Position numbers and translations under genes: made by a program. The notes under the pieces were generated by a model. The model was not told where the DNA came from and did not search any database. It saw only the letters and a program-made list of their open reading frames with translations. This document shows, in pieces, positions 32,985 through 40,208 of a stretch of DNA of 42,169 nucleotides. Source of the DNA: Chloroflexota bacterium (GTDB lineage Bacteria > Chloroflexota > JAHJIN01); contig JAHJIN010000573.1 in assembly GCA_018823415.1 (NCBI GenBank), positions 1-42,169 of the forward strand, written 5' to 3'. Within the stretch, counting starts at the first letter, position 1. Each line of letters opens with the position of its first letter.

Positions 32985-33528
32985 GGAAACGAACGAGTTC
33001 GTCGGCCCCAACCTGGGCCTCAAACACCTGTGGGTGCTGAACCTGCTCTCGCGCTATGGCGACCGCGCCTTGAGCCTGGACGAGGTCGCCCGGGGCGTGA
33101 ACATCAAGGCCAGCAGCATCCGGCCCGCGCTGGACGATCTGTGCCAACTGGGCATGGTCAAGAGGCGCAACGGCCGGGGCGAGGTACGCTTTGCCCTCAA
33201 CCCCGCCAACCCCTGGACGCGCCAGGCCCGCACGGTGCTGAATCTGGTCTATCTGGACCCGCTGCTGGATGACCTGAGCAGCATCAGCCACAAAATAGTG
33301 CTCTTTGGCGAGGCGGCCTATGGCGGCGATGGCGACCAAGCGATTGACCTGTTTATCGTCACCACCCGGACCAACCGCACCAAGGTGCTACAGGCGCTGG
33401 CGGCCAGCGAGTTGAACGGCCGGCTGCGCCCCACCGTGGTTGACGGCGACGAGCTGGCCGGGCTGCCCCGGCGCAACCGGATGCTGCACGAGCAGGTATC
33501 GCGGGGCGTGGTGCTGTGGGAGCGCTGA
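32962..33528 (+). CDS. Winged-helix protein with degenerate nucleotidyltransferase-like domain
   Basis: 188 residues. Residues about 18-82 form a winged helix (LKHLWVLNLLSRYGDRALSL, VARGVNIKASSIRPALDDL, GMVKRRNGRGEVRFALN). Residues about 108-165 resemble a minimal nucleotidyltransferase: KIVLFGEAAYGG in place of LFGSxARG and DQAIDLFIV in place of SDIDLLV. The Gly-Ser is Gly-Glu and the first catalytic Asp is Ala, so it is probably inactive and may be a binding or regulatory module. The start is ATG 32962 (GGAGG six bases upstream); ATG 32959 is also possible. It overlaps both murC and murB, and so is tightly coupled to wall synthesis genes. No known family name can be given safely. Confidence 0.8.
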   Translation: MVARRQAKETNEFVGPNLGLKHLWVLNLLSRYGDRALSLDEVARGVNIKASSIRPALDDLCQLGMVKRRNGRGEVRFALNPANPWTRQARTVLNLVYLDPLLDDLSSISHKIVLFGEAAYGGDGDQAIDLFIVTTRTNRTKVLQALAASELNGRLRPTVVDGDELAGLPRRNRMLHEQVSRGVVLWER

Positions 33529-34385
33529 CCCAGCACGAACCGTTGGCCCGGCACACCAGCTATGGCATCGGTGGGCCGGCCGAGTGGTACGTGGCCGTGG
33601 ACACCGTGGCCGACCTGCGGCGCTGGCTAGCCTGGGGCCGGGCACGTGATTTGCCCATCACGCTGCTGGGCCACGGCTCCAACGTGCTGGTGGCCGACGC
33701 GGGCATCCGCGGGCTAATCATCGAGAACCGGGTGAATGGCATCCAGACGAGCACGAGTGGGCAATTGCGGGCGGCCAGCGGCACACCGCTGTCGGACCTG
33801 GCGTACTGGTCGGTGAGCCGGGGGCTGGCCGGGCTGGAATGGGCCGTGGGCATCCCCGGCACCCTGGGCGGCGCGGTGGTGGGCAACGCCGGCGCCTTTG
33901 GCGGCTATCTAGGCGACGTGGTGCAGTGGGTAACGGTGCTCGAGCCGGACGGCGTGATGCGCGACCGGCCGGCGGCCGAATGCGGGTTTGGGTACCGGAC
34001 CAGCGCGTTCAAGCGCGGCGACGTGGCCGGCCTGATCCTGGAGGTGGAACTGGCGTTGCAGCCGGGCGACCCGGGCGAGCTATGGACGCGCGTGGAAGAC
34101 TATAACGCGCGCCGCGACGCCACCCAGCCCCGCGAGCCCAGCGCCGGCAGCGTGTTCAAGCGCACGGCCAGCCACCCGGCCGGCTGGCTCATCGAGCAGG
34201 CCGGGCTCAAGGGCGAATGTTACGGCGACGCCTGCATCTCGCCCCGGCACGCCAACTTTATCATCAACCGGGGCCATGCCACGGCCGCTGATGTGCGCTC
34301 CCTCATCGAACTGGCGCAGCGGCGCGTGCGCGAGCAGTTTGGCGAGGATCTGGAATTGGAGATCGAATTGCTTGGGGATTGGTAG
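33516..34385 (+). CDS. murB: UDP-N-acetylenolpyruvoylglucosamine reductase MurB
   Basis: 289 residues, type II MurB. FAD-binding segments: HTSYGIGGPAEWY, LLGHGSNVLVAD, GLEWAVGIPGTLGGAVVGNAG; then FGYRTSAFKR, and PSAGSVFKR carrying the catalytic Ser, with a C-terminal Glu near EDLELEIELLG. It reduces UDP-GlcNAc-enolpyruvate to UDP-MurNAc with NADPH. The GTG start at 33516 overlaps the previous gene by 13 bases; the residues TSYGIGG lie so close to the N-terminus that no later start is possible. Confidence 0.95.
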   Translation: MGALTQHEPLARHTSYGIGGPAEWYVAVDTVADLRRWLAWGRARDLPITLLGHGSNVLVADAGIRGLIIENRVNGIQTSTSGQLRAASGTPLSDLAYWSVSRGLAGLEWAVGIPGTLGGAVVGNAGAFGGYLGDVVQWVTVLEPDGVMRDRPAAECGFGYRTSAFKRGDVAGLILEVELALQPGDPGELWTRVEDYNARRDATQPREPSAGSVFKRTASHPAGWLIEQAGLKGECYGDACISPRHANFIINRGHATAADVRSLIELAQRRVREQFGEDLELEIELLGDW

Positions 34386-34407
34386 ACTGGTTGCTGGACA
34401 TCAAGCG

Positions 34408-34935
34408 ATGAATGTCTCGGCCATTGGTTTTGTCGTTGTGCTAGCAGTGGCGATCGTTGTCAGTGCTATTGGATGCTCGTATTTGTTCGCCCAGTTCATG
34501 CTTGCCCGAAACAAAAGGTCTGTGCCTACACATGCTGACAGTGAAACACCGGTCAGAACAGGGATCTGGTATTCTAGTTGCTCGACGAGGAGTGGATGCA
34601 TTGTTTTCATCATCCTGGCAAGTGTTTGGCTTTTGCTGCTCGTTTTGAAATCCTGGTTCGCGATTCCTTTCTTCATTCTGATAATGCTTCTATGGCTGTT
34701 GTTTGTATATGCGATACTGCTGGATGCCAAGATCGCATTCCGATCAAGGAGCATGCTGGGTTCATTTTTCGGCCTGGGGAGTCCTAACATGGTCTCTGGA
34801 CAGAAAGCTCTTCCACTGGCAACTCTGCGAGTCGCTGTTTTGGTTCTATTCATACTGCTCTATTTTGCTGTGCTGCTCGTTTGGCATACGGAAATCGAAA
34901 CCTTATGCACCGCGATTATGTCACTCGTGAAGTAG
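34408..34935 (+). CDS. Membrane protein of unknown function, compositionally unlike its neighbours
   Basis: 175 residues with about four TM segments (roughly 5-28, 63-82, 85-105 and 140-162). The DNA is visibly poorer in G+C than every neighbouring gene, and codons rare elsewhere in the window (TTG, ATT, AGA, TCT, GTT) are common, so it may have been acquired later or be under relaxed selection. No family is recognised. The ribosome binding site is weak. It sits 22 bases after murB and 13 before ddl, so it interrupts an otherwise conserved gene order without breaking the operon direction. Confidence 0.6.
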   Translation: MNVSAIGFVVVLAVAIVVSAIGCSYLFAQFMLARNKRSVPTHADSETPVRTGIWYSSCSTRSGCIVFIILASVWLLLLVLKSWFAIPFFILIMLLWLLFVYAILLDAKIAFRSRSMLGSFFGLGSPNMVSGQKALPLATLRVAVLVLFILLYFAVLLVWHTEIETLCTAIMSLVK

Positions 34936-34948
34936 TAGAGAAATAGAT

Positions 34949-36067
34949 ATGTCAAAGGGCAAAATCCGCGTAGGCATCTTATTCGGCGGCAAGAGCGGCG
35001 AGCACGAGGTGTCATTGGTCTCGGCGGCTTCGATCATGCGCGCCATTGACCGGGACCGGTTCGAGGTCTGCCCCATCGGCATCACCAAAGAGGGCCGCTG
35101 GCTGACCACCGGCGACCCCATGCAGGCGCTCCAGGCCGGCACCGCAATGCCGCCCCAGTTGCAGCGCCGGGCACAGGTTGATGAGACGACGCTGACCCCG
35201 GCGTCGGCAGACGCCCGCGACCTGATCCCCGGCACGCGCTATGAGGGCATCCCCCGCATCGACGTGGCCTTTCCGGTGCTCCACGGCCCCTACGGCGAGG
35301 ACGGCACGATGCAGGGCCTGCTAGAGCTGGCCGACATCCCTTACGTGGGAGCCGGCGTGCTCGGCTCGGCCCTGGGGATGGACAAGATCGCCATGAAGGC
35401 AGCGTTTGCCCAGCACGACCTGCCCATCGTGCCGTTCCTGGCCCTCAAGCGCAAGGACTGGGAGCGCGACCCGGAGGCGATGCTGGACCGTGTGGCGGCC
35501 CGGTTCGGCTATCCCTGCTTTGTCAAGCCGGCCAACCTGGGCTCCAGCGTGGGCATCACCAAGGCCCACGACCGCGACGAACTGCGCGCGGCCCTGGCCC
35601 TGGCCGCTGCCTATGACCGCAAGATGCTGGCCGAAGAGAGCATCGACGCCCGCGAGATCGAGTGCAGCGTGCTGGGCAACGACGACCCCATCGCCAGCGT
35701 GCCGGGCGAGGTCATCCCCAGCCGCGAGTTTTACGACTATGCCGCCAAATACGTCGATGAAGACAGCGAGTTGCTCATCCCGGCCCCCATCGGCGACGAG
35801 CGGACCCGGCAGGTGCGCGAGCTGGCCGTGCGCGCGTTTCTGGCGCTGGACCTGGCCGGCATGGCCCGGGTGGACTTTTTCCTGGAACGGGGCACAGATC
35901 GCCTCTATCTGAACGAGGTCAACACCATCCCGGGGTTCACGTCCATCAGCATGTACCCCAAGCTGTGGGCCGCCAGCGGCGTCTCGTATACCGAGCTCAT
36001 TACCCGGCTCATCGAACTGGCGCTGGAGCGCCACGCCGACAAGCAGCGCTCGCGCACGTCCTATTAG
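34949..36067 (+). CDS. ddl: D-alanine-D-alanine ligase
   Basis: 372 residues, ATP-grasp fold. GILFGGKSGEHEVSLVSA at the N-terminus, FPVLHGPYGEDGTMQGLLE, KPANLGSSVGITKA, EIECSVLGND, ARVDFFLE and NEVNTIPGFTSISMYPKLW are the Ddl signatures. The Tyr in the omega-loop region (SREFYDYAAKY) fits the D-Ala-D-Ala form and not the D-lactate form. It makes the dipeptide that MurF attaches. The start is ATG 34949 with a poor ribosome binding site in AT-rich DNA. It is followed by 142 bases holding a two-hairpin repeat before ftsQ. Confidence 0.96.
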   Translation: MSKGKIRVGILFGGKSGEHEVSLVSAASIMRAIDRDRFEVCPIGITKEGRWLTTGDPMQALQAGTAMPPQLQRRAQVDETTLTPASADARDLIPGTRYEGIPRIDVAFPVLHGPYGEDGTMQGLLELADIPYVGAGVLGSALGMDKIAMKAAFAQHDLPIVPFLALKRKDWERDPEAMLDRVAARFGYPCFVKPANLGSSVGITKAHDRDELRAALALAAAYDRKMLAEESIDAREIECSVLGNDDPIASVPGEVIPSREFYDYAAKYVDEDSELLIPAPIGDERTRQVRELAVRAFLALDLAGMARVDFFLERGTDRLYLNEVNTIPGFTSISMYPKLWAASGVSYTELITRLIELALERHADKQRSRTSY

Positions 36068-36088
36068 TAGGGCGGATTGACCTACTCG

Positions 36089-36180
36089 GTTCGACGCGGA
36101 CCAATCTCAGCCCGCTGCGGGCAGTCCGCGTCCCAGCGATGGACTGTCCACAGGAGGCTGCGCACTGGTCCATCGCGAAC
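36089..36180. repeat. Two-hairpin repeat element, copy A (before ftsQ)
   Basis: Hairpin 1: GACGCGGAC (36093-36101) pairs with GTCCGCGTC (36124-36132), with an inner GCCCGC/GCGGGC stem. Spacer CCA. Hairpin 2: GCGATGGAC (36136-36144) pairs with GTCCATCGC (36168-36176). Read in reverse complement, hairpin 1 aligns along its full length with hairpin 2 and with the copy before ftsZ (shared GGACTGCCCGCAG and TTGGTCC), so the element is a head-to-head inverted pair bounded by GTTC and GAAC. It lies 30 bases upstream of the ftsQ start. Confidence 0.75.
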
Positions 36181-36209
36181 AATGGTATTGGTGAGGAGAG
36201 CACACCTCT

Positions 36210-37022
36210 GTGGCTCGACCGAAAAAGCACATCAGCACAACTCGCTCAAGCCGGCGCCGCGGCCAGACCACACTGGCCGCCGCCAACGACCGCGAGCTGG
36301 CCCTGGGAGCGCGCCGGACCCGCCGGGGCCTGAACAAGCTCGGGCGGCGCGTGCTGGCCCTGGTCGTCGTGTTGATCATGGCCGGCATTGGCTGGCAGGT
36401 GGTGCGCTCGTCGCTGTTTCGCATCACCCGGTTCCAGGTCATCGGCAGCGAAACCGTGGGCCAGGCCGACATCGTCCAGGCCGCCAACCTGTGGGACCAG
36501 AGCATCTTTTTGGCCGACTTTGGCGCGGCGGCCGAGCGCGTGCAGGGGGTGCCGGGCATCCAGGTGGCCCGGGTGCGCGGGGTGCTGCCCGACTGTTGCG
36601 CCATCGAGGTCATCGAGCGCGAGCCGCAACTGATCTGGCAGGTGGCCGAAGCCCGCTACTGGGTGGATGGCGAGGGAGTCATCATCCCCACCGGCCAAGC
36701 GCCGCCCCGGGCCATCGTCATCGTGTCTACGGCCGGGTCGGCCCCGGCGCCCGGCGACCAGGTAGACGCGCAGGCCATTCGCACAGTGCAACAACTGGAC
36801 CAGTTGTTGCCCACCGACCTGCGGCCGGCGCACTATGAATACACGGCGCAAGAAGGCGTCGTCATACCCGGCGCGGCCGGCTGGCGGGCCTGCTTTGGCG
36901 ACGCCGACCACCTGGACACCAAGATCCGCGTGCTCCAGGCCATCCTGACCGATGTGCAGGCGCGCAACGCGGCCGTATCCTATATTGACCTGCGGCCGCA
37001 GGGCCGGCCCTATGTGCGCTGA
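36210..37022 (+). CDS. ftsQ: Cell division protein FtsQ (POTRA domain)
   Basis: 270 residues. A basic cytoplasmic N-terminus (about 1-45), one TM helix (about 48-66), then a POTRA domain beginning FRITRFQVIGSETVGQADIV (about 71-140), with VQGVPGIQVARVRGVLPDC, and a beta domain (about 140-265). Two adjacent Cys (DCCAIEVIERE) replace the usual hydrophobic pair. FtsQ joins FtsL/FtsB at the divisome. The start is GTG 36210, with GGAGAG (36195-36200) nine bases upstream. It is separated from ddl and from ftsA by long intergenic regions with structure, unlike the tight spacing earlier in the cluster. Confidence 0.9.
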   Translation: MARPKKHISTTRSSRRRGQTTLAAANDRELALGARRTRRGLNKLGRRVLALVVVLIMAGIGWQVVRSSLFRITRFQVIGSETVGQADIVQAANLWDQSIFLADFGAAAERVQGVPGIQVARVRGVLPDCCAIEVIEREPQLIWQVAEARYWVDGEGVIIPTGQAPPRAIVIVSTAGSAPAPGDQVDAQAIRTVQQLDQLLPTDLRPAHYEYTAQEGVVIPGAAGWRACFGDADHLDTKIRVLQAILTDVQARNAAVSYIDLRPQGRPYVR

Positions 37023-37034
37023 CGATCAGCGCGC

Positions 37035-37062
37035 TGACGCAGTCAACGTATTGACTGTGTCA
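37035..37062 (+). other. 12-bp hairpin after ftsQ
   Basis: TGACGCAGTCAA (37035-37046) and TTGACTGTGTCA (37051-37062) pair over 12 bp with one G-U and a CGTA loop, 13 bases after the ftsQ stop. No T run follows, so it would be at best a weak or factor-assisted terminator, or an RNA stabiliser before the ftsA promoter. Confidence 0.5.
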
Positions 37063-37100
37063 ACATGGTCTTCTGGACCAGCAATGAATGATCGTACCTA

Positions 37101-37129
37101 TTGCAAATGCGCCGGGAATACAGTATAAT
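37101..37129 (+). promoter_or_regulatory. Promoter for ftsA (ftsAZ)
   Basis: TTGCAA at 37101-37106, a 17-base spacer, and a perfect TATAAT at 37124-37129. The expected start is near 37136, about 263 bases upstream of the ftsA GTG. It allows ftsA and ftsZ to be transcribed separately from the MraZ-controlled promoter. Confidence 0.7.
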
Positions 37130-37131
37130 GG

Positions 37132-37148
37132 ACTATACTAGGTATAGT
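37132..37148. promoter_or_regulatory. Operator-like palindrome over the ftsA transcription start
   Basis: ACTATAC-TAG-GTATAGT, a perfect 7-bp inverted repeat with a three-base centre, starts three bases after the -10 and covers the expected transcription start. The placement fits a repressor operator. The regulator is unknown; the winged-helix proteins in this cluster are candidates by inference. Confidence 0.45.
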
Positions 37149-37398
37149 ATGTGCGCGATGTTGACCACTACATCTGGTAGGCTAGGCGCTAACGGGGGCA
37201 GCATCGACAAAAGTTTGGCGATACGCGCAACGTGATGCCGTTGCCCGGGTCGCAGTTCCGCAGGAACTGCCAAGCCATTTCAAGCGCAGCGAGAAATGGC
37301 CAAAGGGCCTAACCAGTGAGATTCTTGTACACCGAGCGAGAATTTCCCCAAGCGTCAACTTGGCTGGCTCTGATTTATCGAGGGTTAGGAGTGGCACG
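37149..37398 (+). other. Long structured leader upstream of ftsA (no coding sequence seen)
   Basis: About 250 bases without a credible reading frame. Perfect local stems include GCAGTTCC (37252-37259) with GGAACTGC (37263-37270) and GCCATTTC (37274-37281) with GAAATGGC (37293-37300), followed by CCAAG/CTTGG at about 37351-37366 just before the ftsA ribosome binding site. It is less GC-rich than the genes around it. I match it to no known riboswitch, T-box, 6S or tmRNA. It may be a regulatory RNA leader. Confidence 0.5.
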
Positions 37399-38649
37399 GT
37401 GACAGATGGGCAGACGTTCGCCGCCATCGACGTGGGCACCACCAAGGTGTGCGCGTTGGTAGGCGAGCTGGACGAACACCAGACATTGCACGTGGTGGGC
37501 GTGGGCGTCACCCCGTCACGGGGCCTGCGCAAGGGCCTGGTTGTCAACGTGGATCAGGCCGCCAACTCTATCGCCGTGGCCGTGGAGCAGGCCGAGCGGC
37601 TGTCGGGCTACAAGATCGATTCGGCAGTGGTGGGCGTGGCGGGCAGTCATATCAGCTCGCTGAACAGCCGGGGCATCGTGGCGATCACCAACAGCCGCCG
37701 GGGCATTACCTATGACGACATGGCCCGGGCCCTGGAATCGGCCCAGGCCGTGGCTGTGCCCACCAACCGCGAGATCATTCACGTGATCCCCCGCGAGTAC
37801 ATCATCGACGGCGAGCCGGGGATCATCAACCCGCTGGGGCTGCTGGCCTCGCGCCTGGAGGTCGAGGCGCACATTGTCACCGGCGCGGTATCGTCCATCC
37901 AAACGCTGATCAACTGTGTGCATTCGCTGGGCATCGAGATCAGCGAGCTGGTGCTCCAGCCCCTGGCCTCGGCCGAGGCCGTGCTCCTGGCGGAGGAAAA
38001 AGAGATTGGCTGCGCGCTGGTGGACATTGGCGGCGGCACCACGGACCTGGCGATGTTTGTGAACGGCAGCGTGTGGCACACCACCATCATCCCGGTGGGC
38101 GGCAGTCACATCACCAACGACATTGCCATCTGCCTGCGCACTCCCATCAGCACGGCCGAAGAGATCAAGATCAAGTATGGGCACGCGGTATCCGCAGCCG
38201 TAGAATCAGACGAAAACATTGACATTTCGGCGTTTGGGGAACGCGGCCGGCAGGCCATCGCCCGGCACCGGCTCAGCCAGGTGATCGAGGCTCGCATGGA
38301 CGAGGTGTTTGCCCTGGTGCTGCGCGAGATCCAGCGTTCGGGCTATGATGGGCTGCTGCCCGCCGGCGTGATCCTCACCGGCGGCACGGCCAACCTGGGC
38401 GGTATCTGTGACCTGGGTCGCGAAACGCTGGAACTGCCGGTGCGCGTGGGCATACCGCGCGGCGTGGCCGGCCTGGTAGACGCCATCCACAGCCCGGCCT
38501 ATGCCACCAGCGTGGGGCTGTTGCTCTGGAGCCAGCGCCGCGACCCCCTGCGCCAGCACGCCCAACAGTCATCTCAATCGTGGGCCGGCCTGATGGCCCG
38601 CTTCAAGGCCTGGGTACGCGCCCGGTGGTCCTGGCCGGGCGGGGGATAA
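37399..38649 (+). CDS. ftsA: Cell division protein FtsA
   Basis: 416 residues, actin-like. Phosphate-binding loop AAIDVGTTKVCALVGE near the N-terminus, the SHI/1C region with GSHISSLNSRGIVAI, a second phosphate loop ALVDIGGGTTDLAMF, and an adenosine segment GVILTGGTANLGGICDLG. The C-terminal SWAGLMARFKAWVRARW is an amphipathic membrane-targeting helix. FtsA tethers FtsZ to the membrane. GTG 37399 is chosen because TAGGAG (37386-37391) is seven bases upstream; the frame is open back to a TTG at 37360 that has no such site. Confidence 0.96.
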   Translation: MTDGQTFAAIDVGTTKVCALVGELDEHQTLHVVGVGVTPSRGLRKGLVVNVDQAANSIAVAVEQAERLSGYKIDSAVVGVAGSHISSLNSRGIVAITNSRRGITYDDMARALESAQAVAVPTNREIIHVIPREYIIDGEPGIINPLGLLASRLEVEAHIVTGAVSSIQTLINCVHSLGIEISELVLQPLASAEAVLLAEEKEIGCALVDIGGGTTDLAMFVNGSVWHTTIIPVGGSHITNDIAICLRTPISTAEEIKIKYGHAVSAAVESDENIDISAFGERGRQAIARHRLSQVIEARMDEVFALVLREIQRSGYDGLLPAGVILTGGTANLGGICDLGRETLELPVRVGIPRGVAGLVDAIHSPAYATSVGLLLWSQRRDPLRQHAQQSSQSWAGLMARFKAWVRARWSWPGGG

Positions 38650-38691
38650 GATTCACCGGTCCAGTTTCACGAGGGACCGATGACAATGCTC

Positions 38692-38765
38692 GTTCCCGCT
38701 GGACTACAGTCCAGCGGGCCAGCGACGGACTGCCCGCAGGGGGCTGCGCTTGGTCCATCGCGAAC
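38692..38765. repeat. Two-hairpin repeat element, copy B (before ftsZ)
   Basis: Hairpin 1: CCCGCTGGACT (38695-38705) pairs with AGTCCAGCGGG (38708-38718). Spacer CCA. Hairpin 2: GCGACGGAC (38722-38730) with GTCCATCGC (38753-38761), one mismatch. Hairpin 2 is almost identical to that of copy A (differences mostly transitions, one indel). As in copy A the unit is bounded by GTTC and GAAC and sits in the leader of a division gene, 83 bases before the ftsZ start. Confidence 0.75.
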
Positions 38766-38848
38766 CAGGGTTATTACGGAAAAGGACCCAACGAAAACCA
38801 CACCAGTTGCACGGATCCAGTCCGCACGGATGAAAGGAGAAAGGGAGC

Positions 38849-39943
<1,095 letters not shown>

Positions 39944-40013
39944 GGGGCACCGGCCCCTGCTGTTGCGCGCTGACCGGTTCAGCGCTGATTCGCTGTGCTC
40001 GGGCACGGGCCAA

Positions 40014-40048
40014 AGAGCACCGGACCCCCTATCGGGACCCGGTGCTCT
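40014..40048. terminator. Probable terminator between ftsZ and the convergent TPR gene
   Basis: AGAGCACCGG (40014-40023) and CCGGTGCTCT (40039-40048) form a perfect 10-bp stem with a smaller inner stem. It lies 71 bases after ftsZ in the convergent gap. Only a three-base T run is present, on the minus strand, so it could act in both directions but is not a textbook terminator. Confidence 0.5.
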
Positions 40049-40072
40049 GTCGTGAATGCGTGCTGGCTCCCC

Positions 40073-40194
40073 CTCCCAGCGGCCATGGTCCGGCCCCGCA
40101 GGGGCCGGGGAGGGAGAGATTCACCGGCCCAGAGAGAGCAAATCTTTGGAATGCGCGAGATTCCTCCCCCTCCCTTTCCCTCCCCCGCTGGGAG
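40073..40194. repeat. Inverted-repeat, C-rich intergenic stretch
   Basis: CTCCCAGCGG (40073-40082) and CCGCTGGGAG (40185-40194) are exact inverted repeats about 100 bases apart. Between them are a CCGGCCCC/GGGGCCGG hairpin (40090-40108) and a C-tract run (40166-40186) that gives four G tracts of 5, 3, 3 and 5 on the minus strand, in the 3' end of the TPR transcript. It may be REP-type repeat DNA. Confidence 0.5.
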
Positions 40195-40208
40195 AGGGAG
40201 GGTGCGCG

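Noticed and set aside
36089..36180. T-box riboswitch before ftsQ (TGGTCCATCGCG loosely recalls the T-box core)
   Set aside because: The same sequence occurs in inverted orientation within the element and before ftsZ, there is no specifier-loop structure or terminator, and no aminoacyl-tRNA synthetase or amino-acid gene follows.
37035..37062. Intrinsic terminator after ftsQ
   Set aside because: The stem is good but is followed by ACATGGTC with no T run, so it was listed only as a hairpin.
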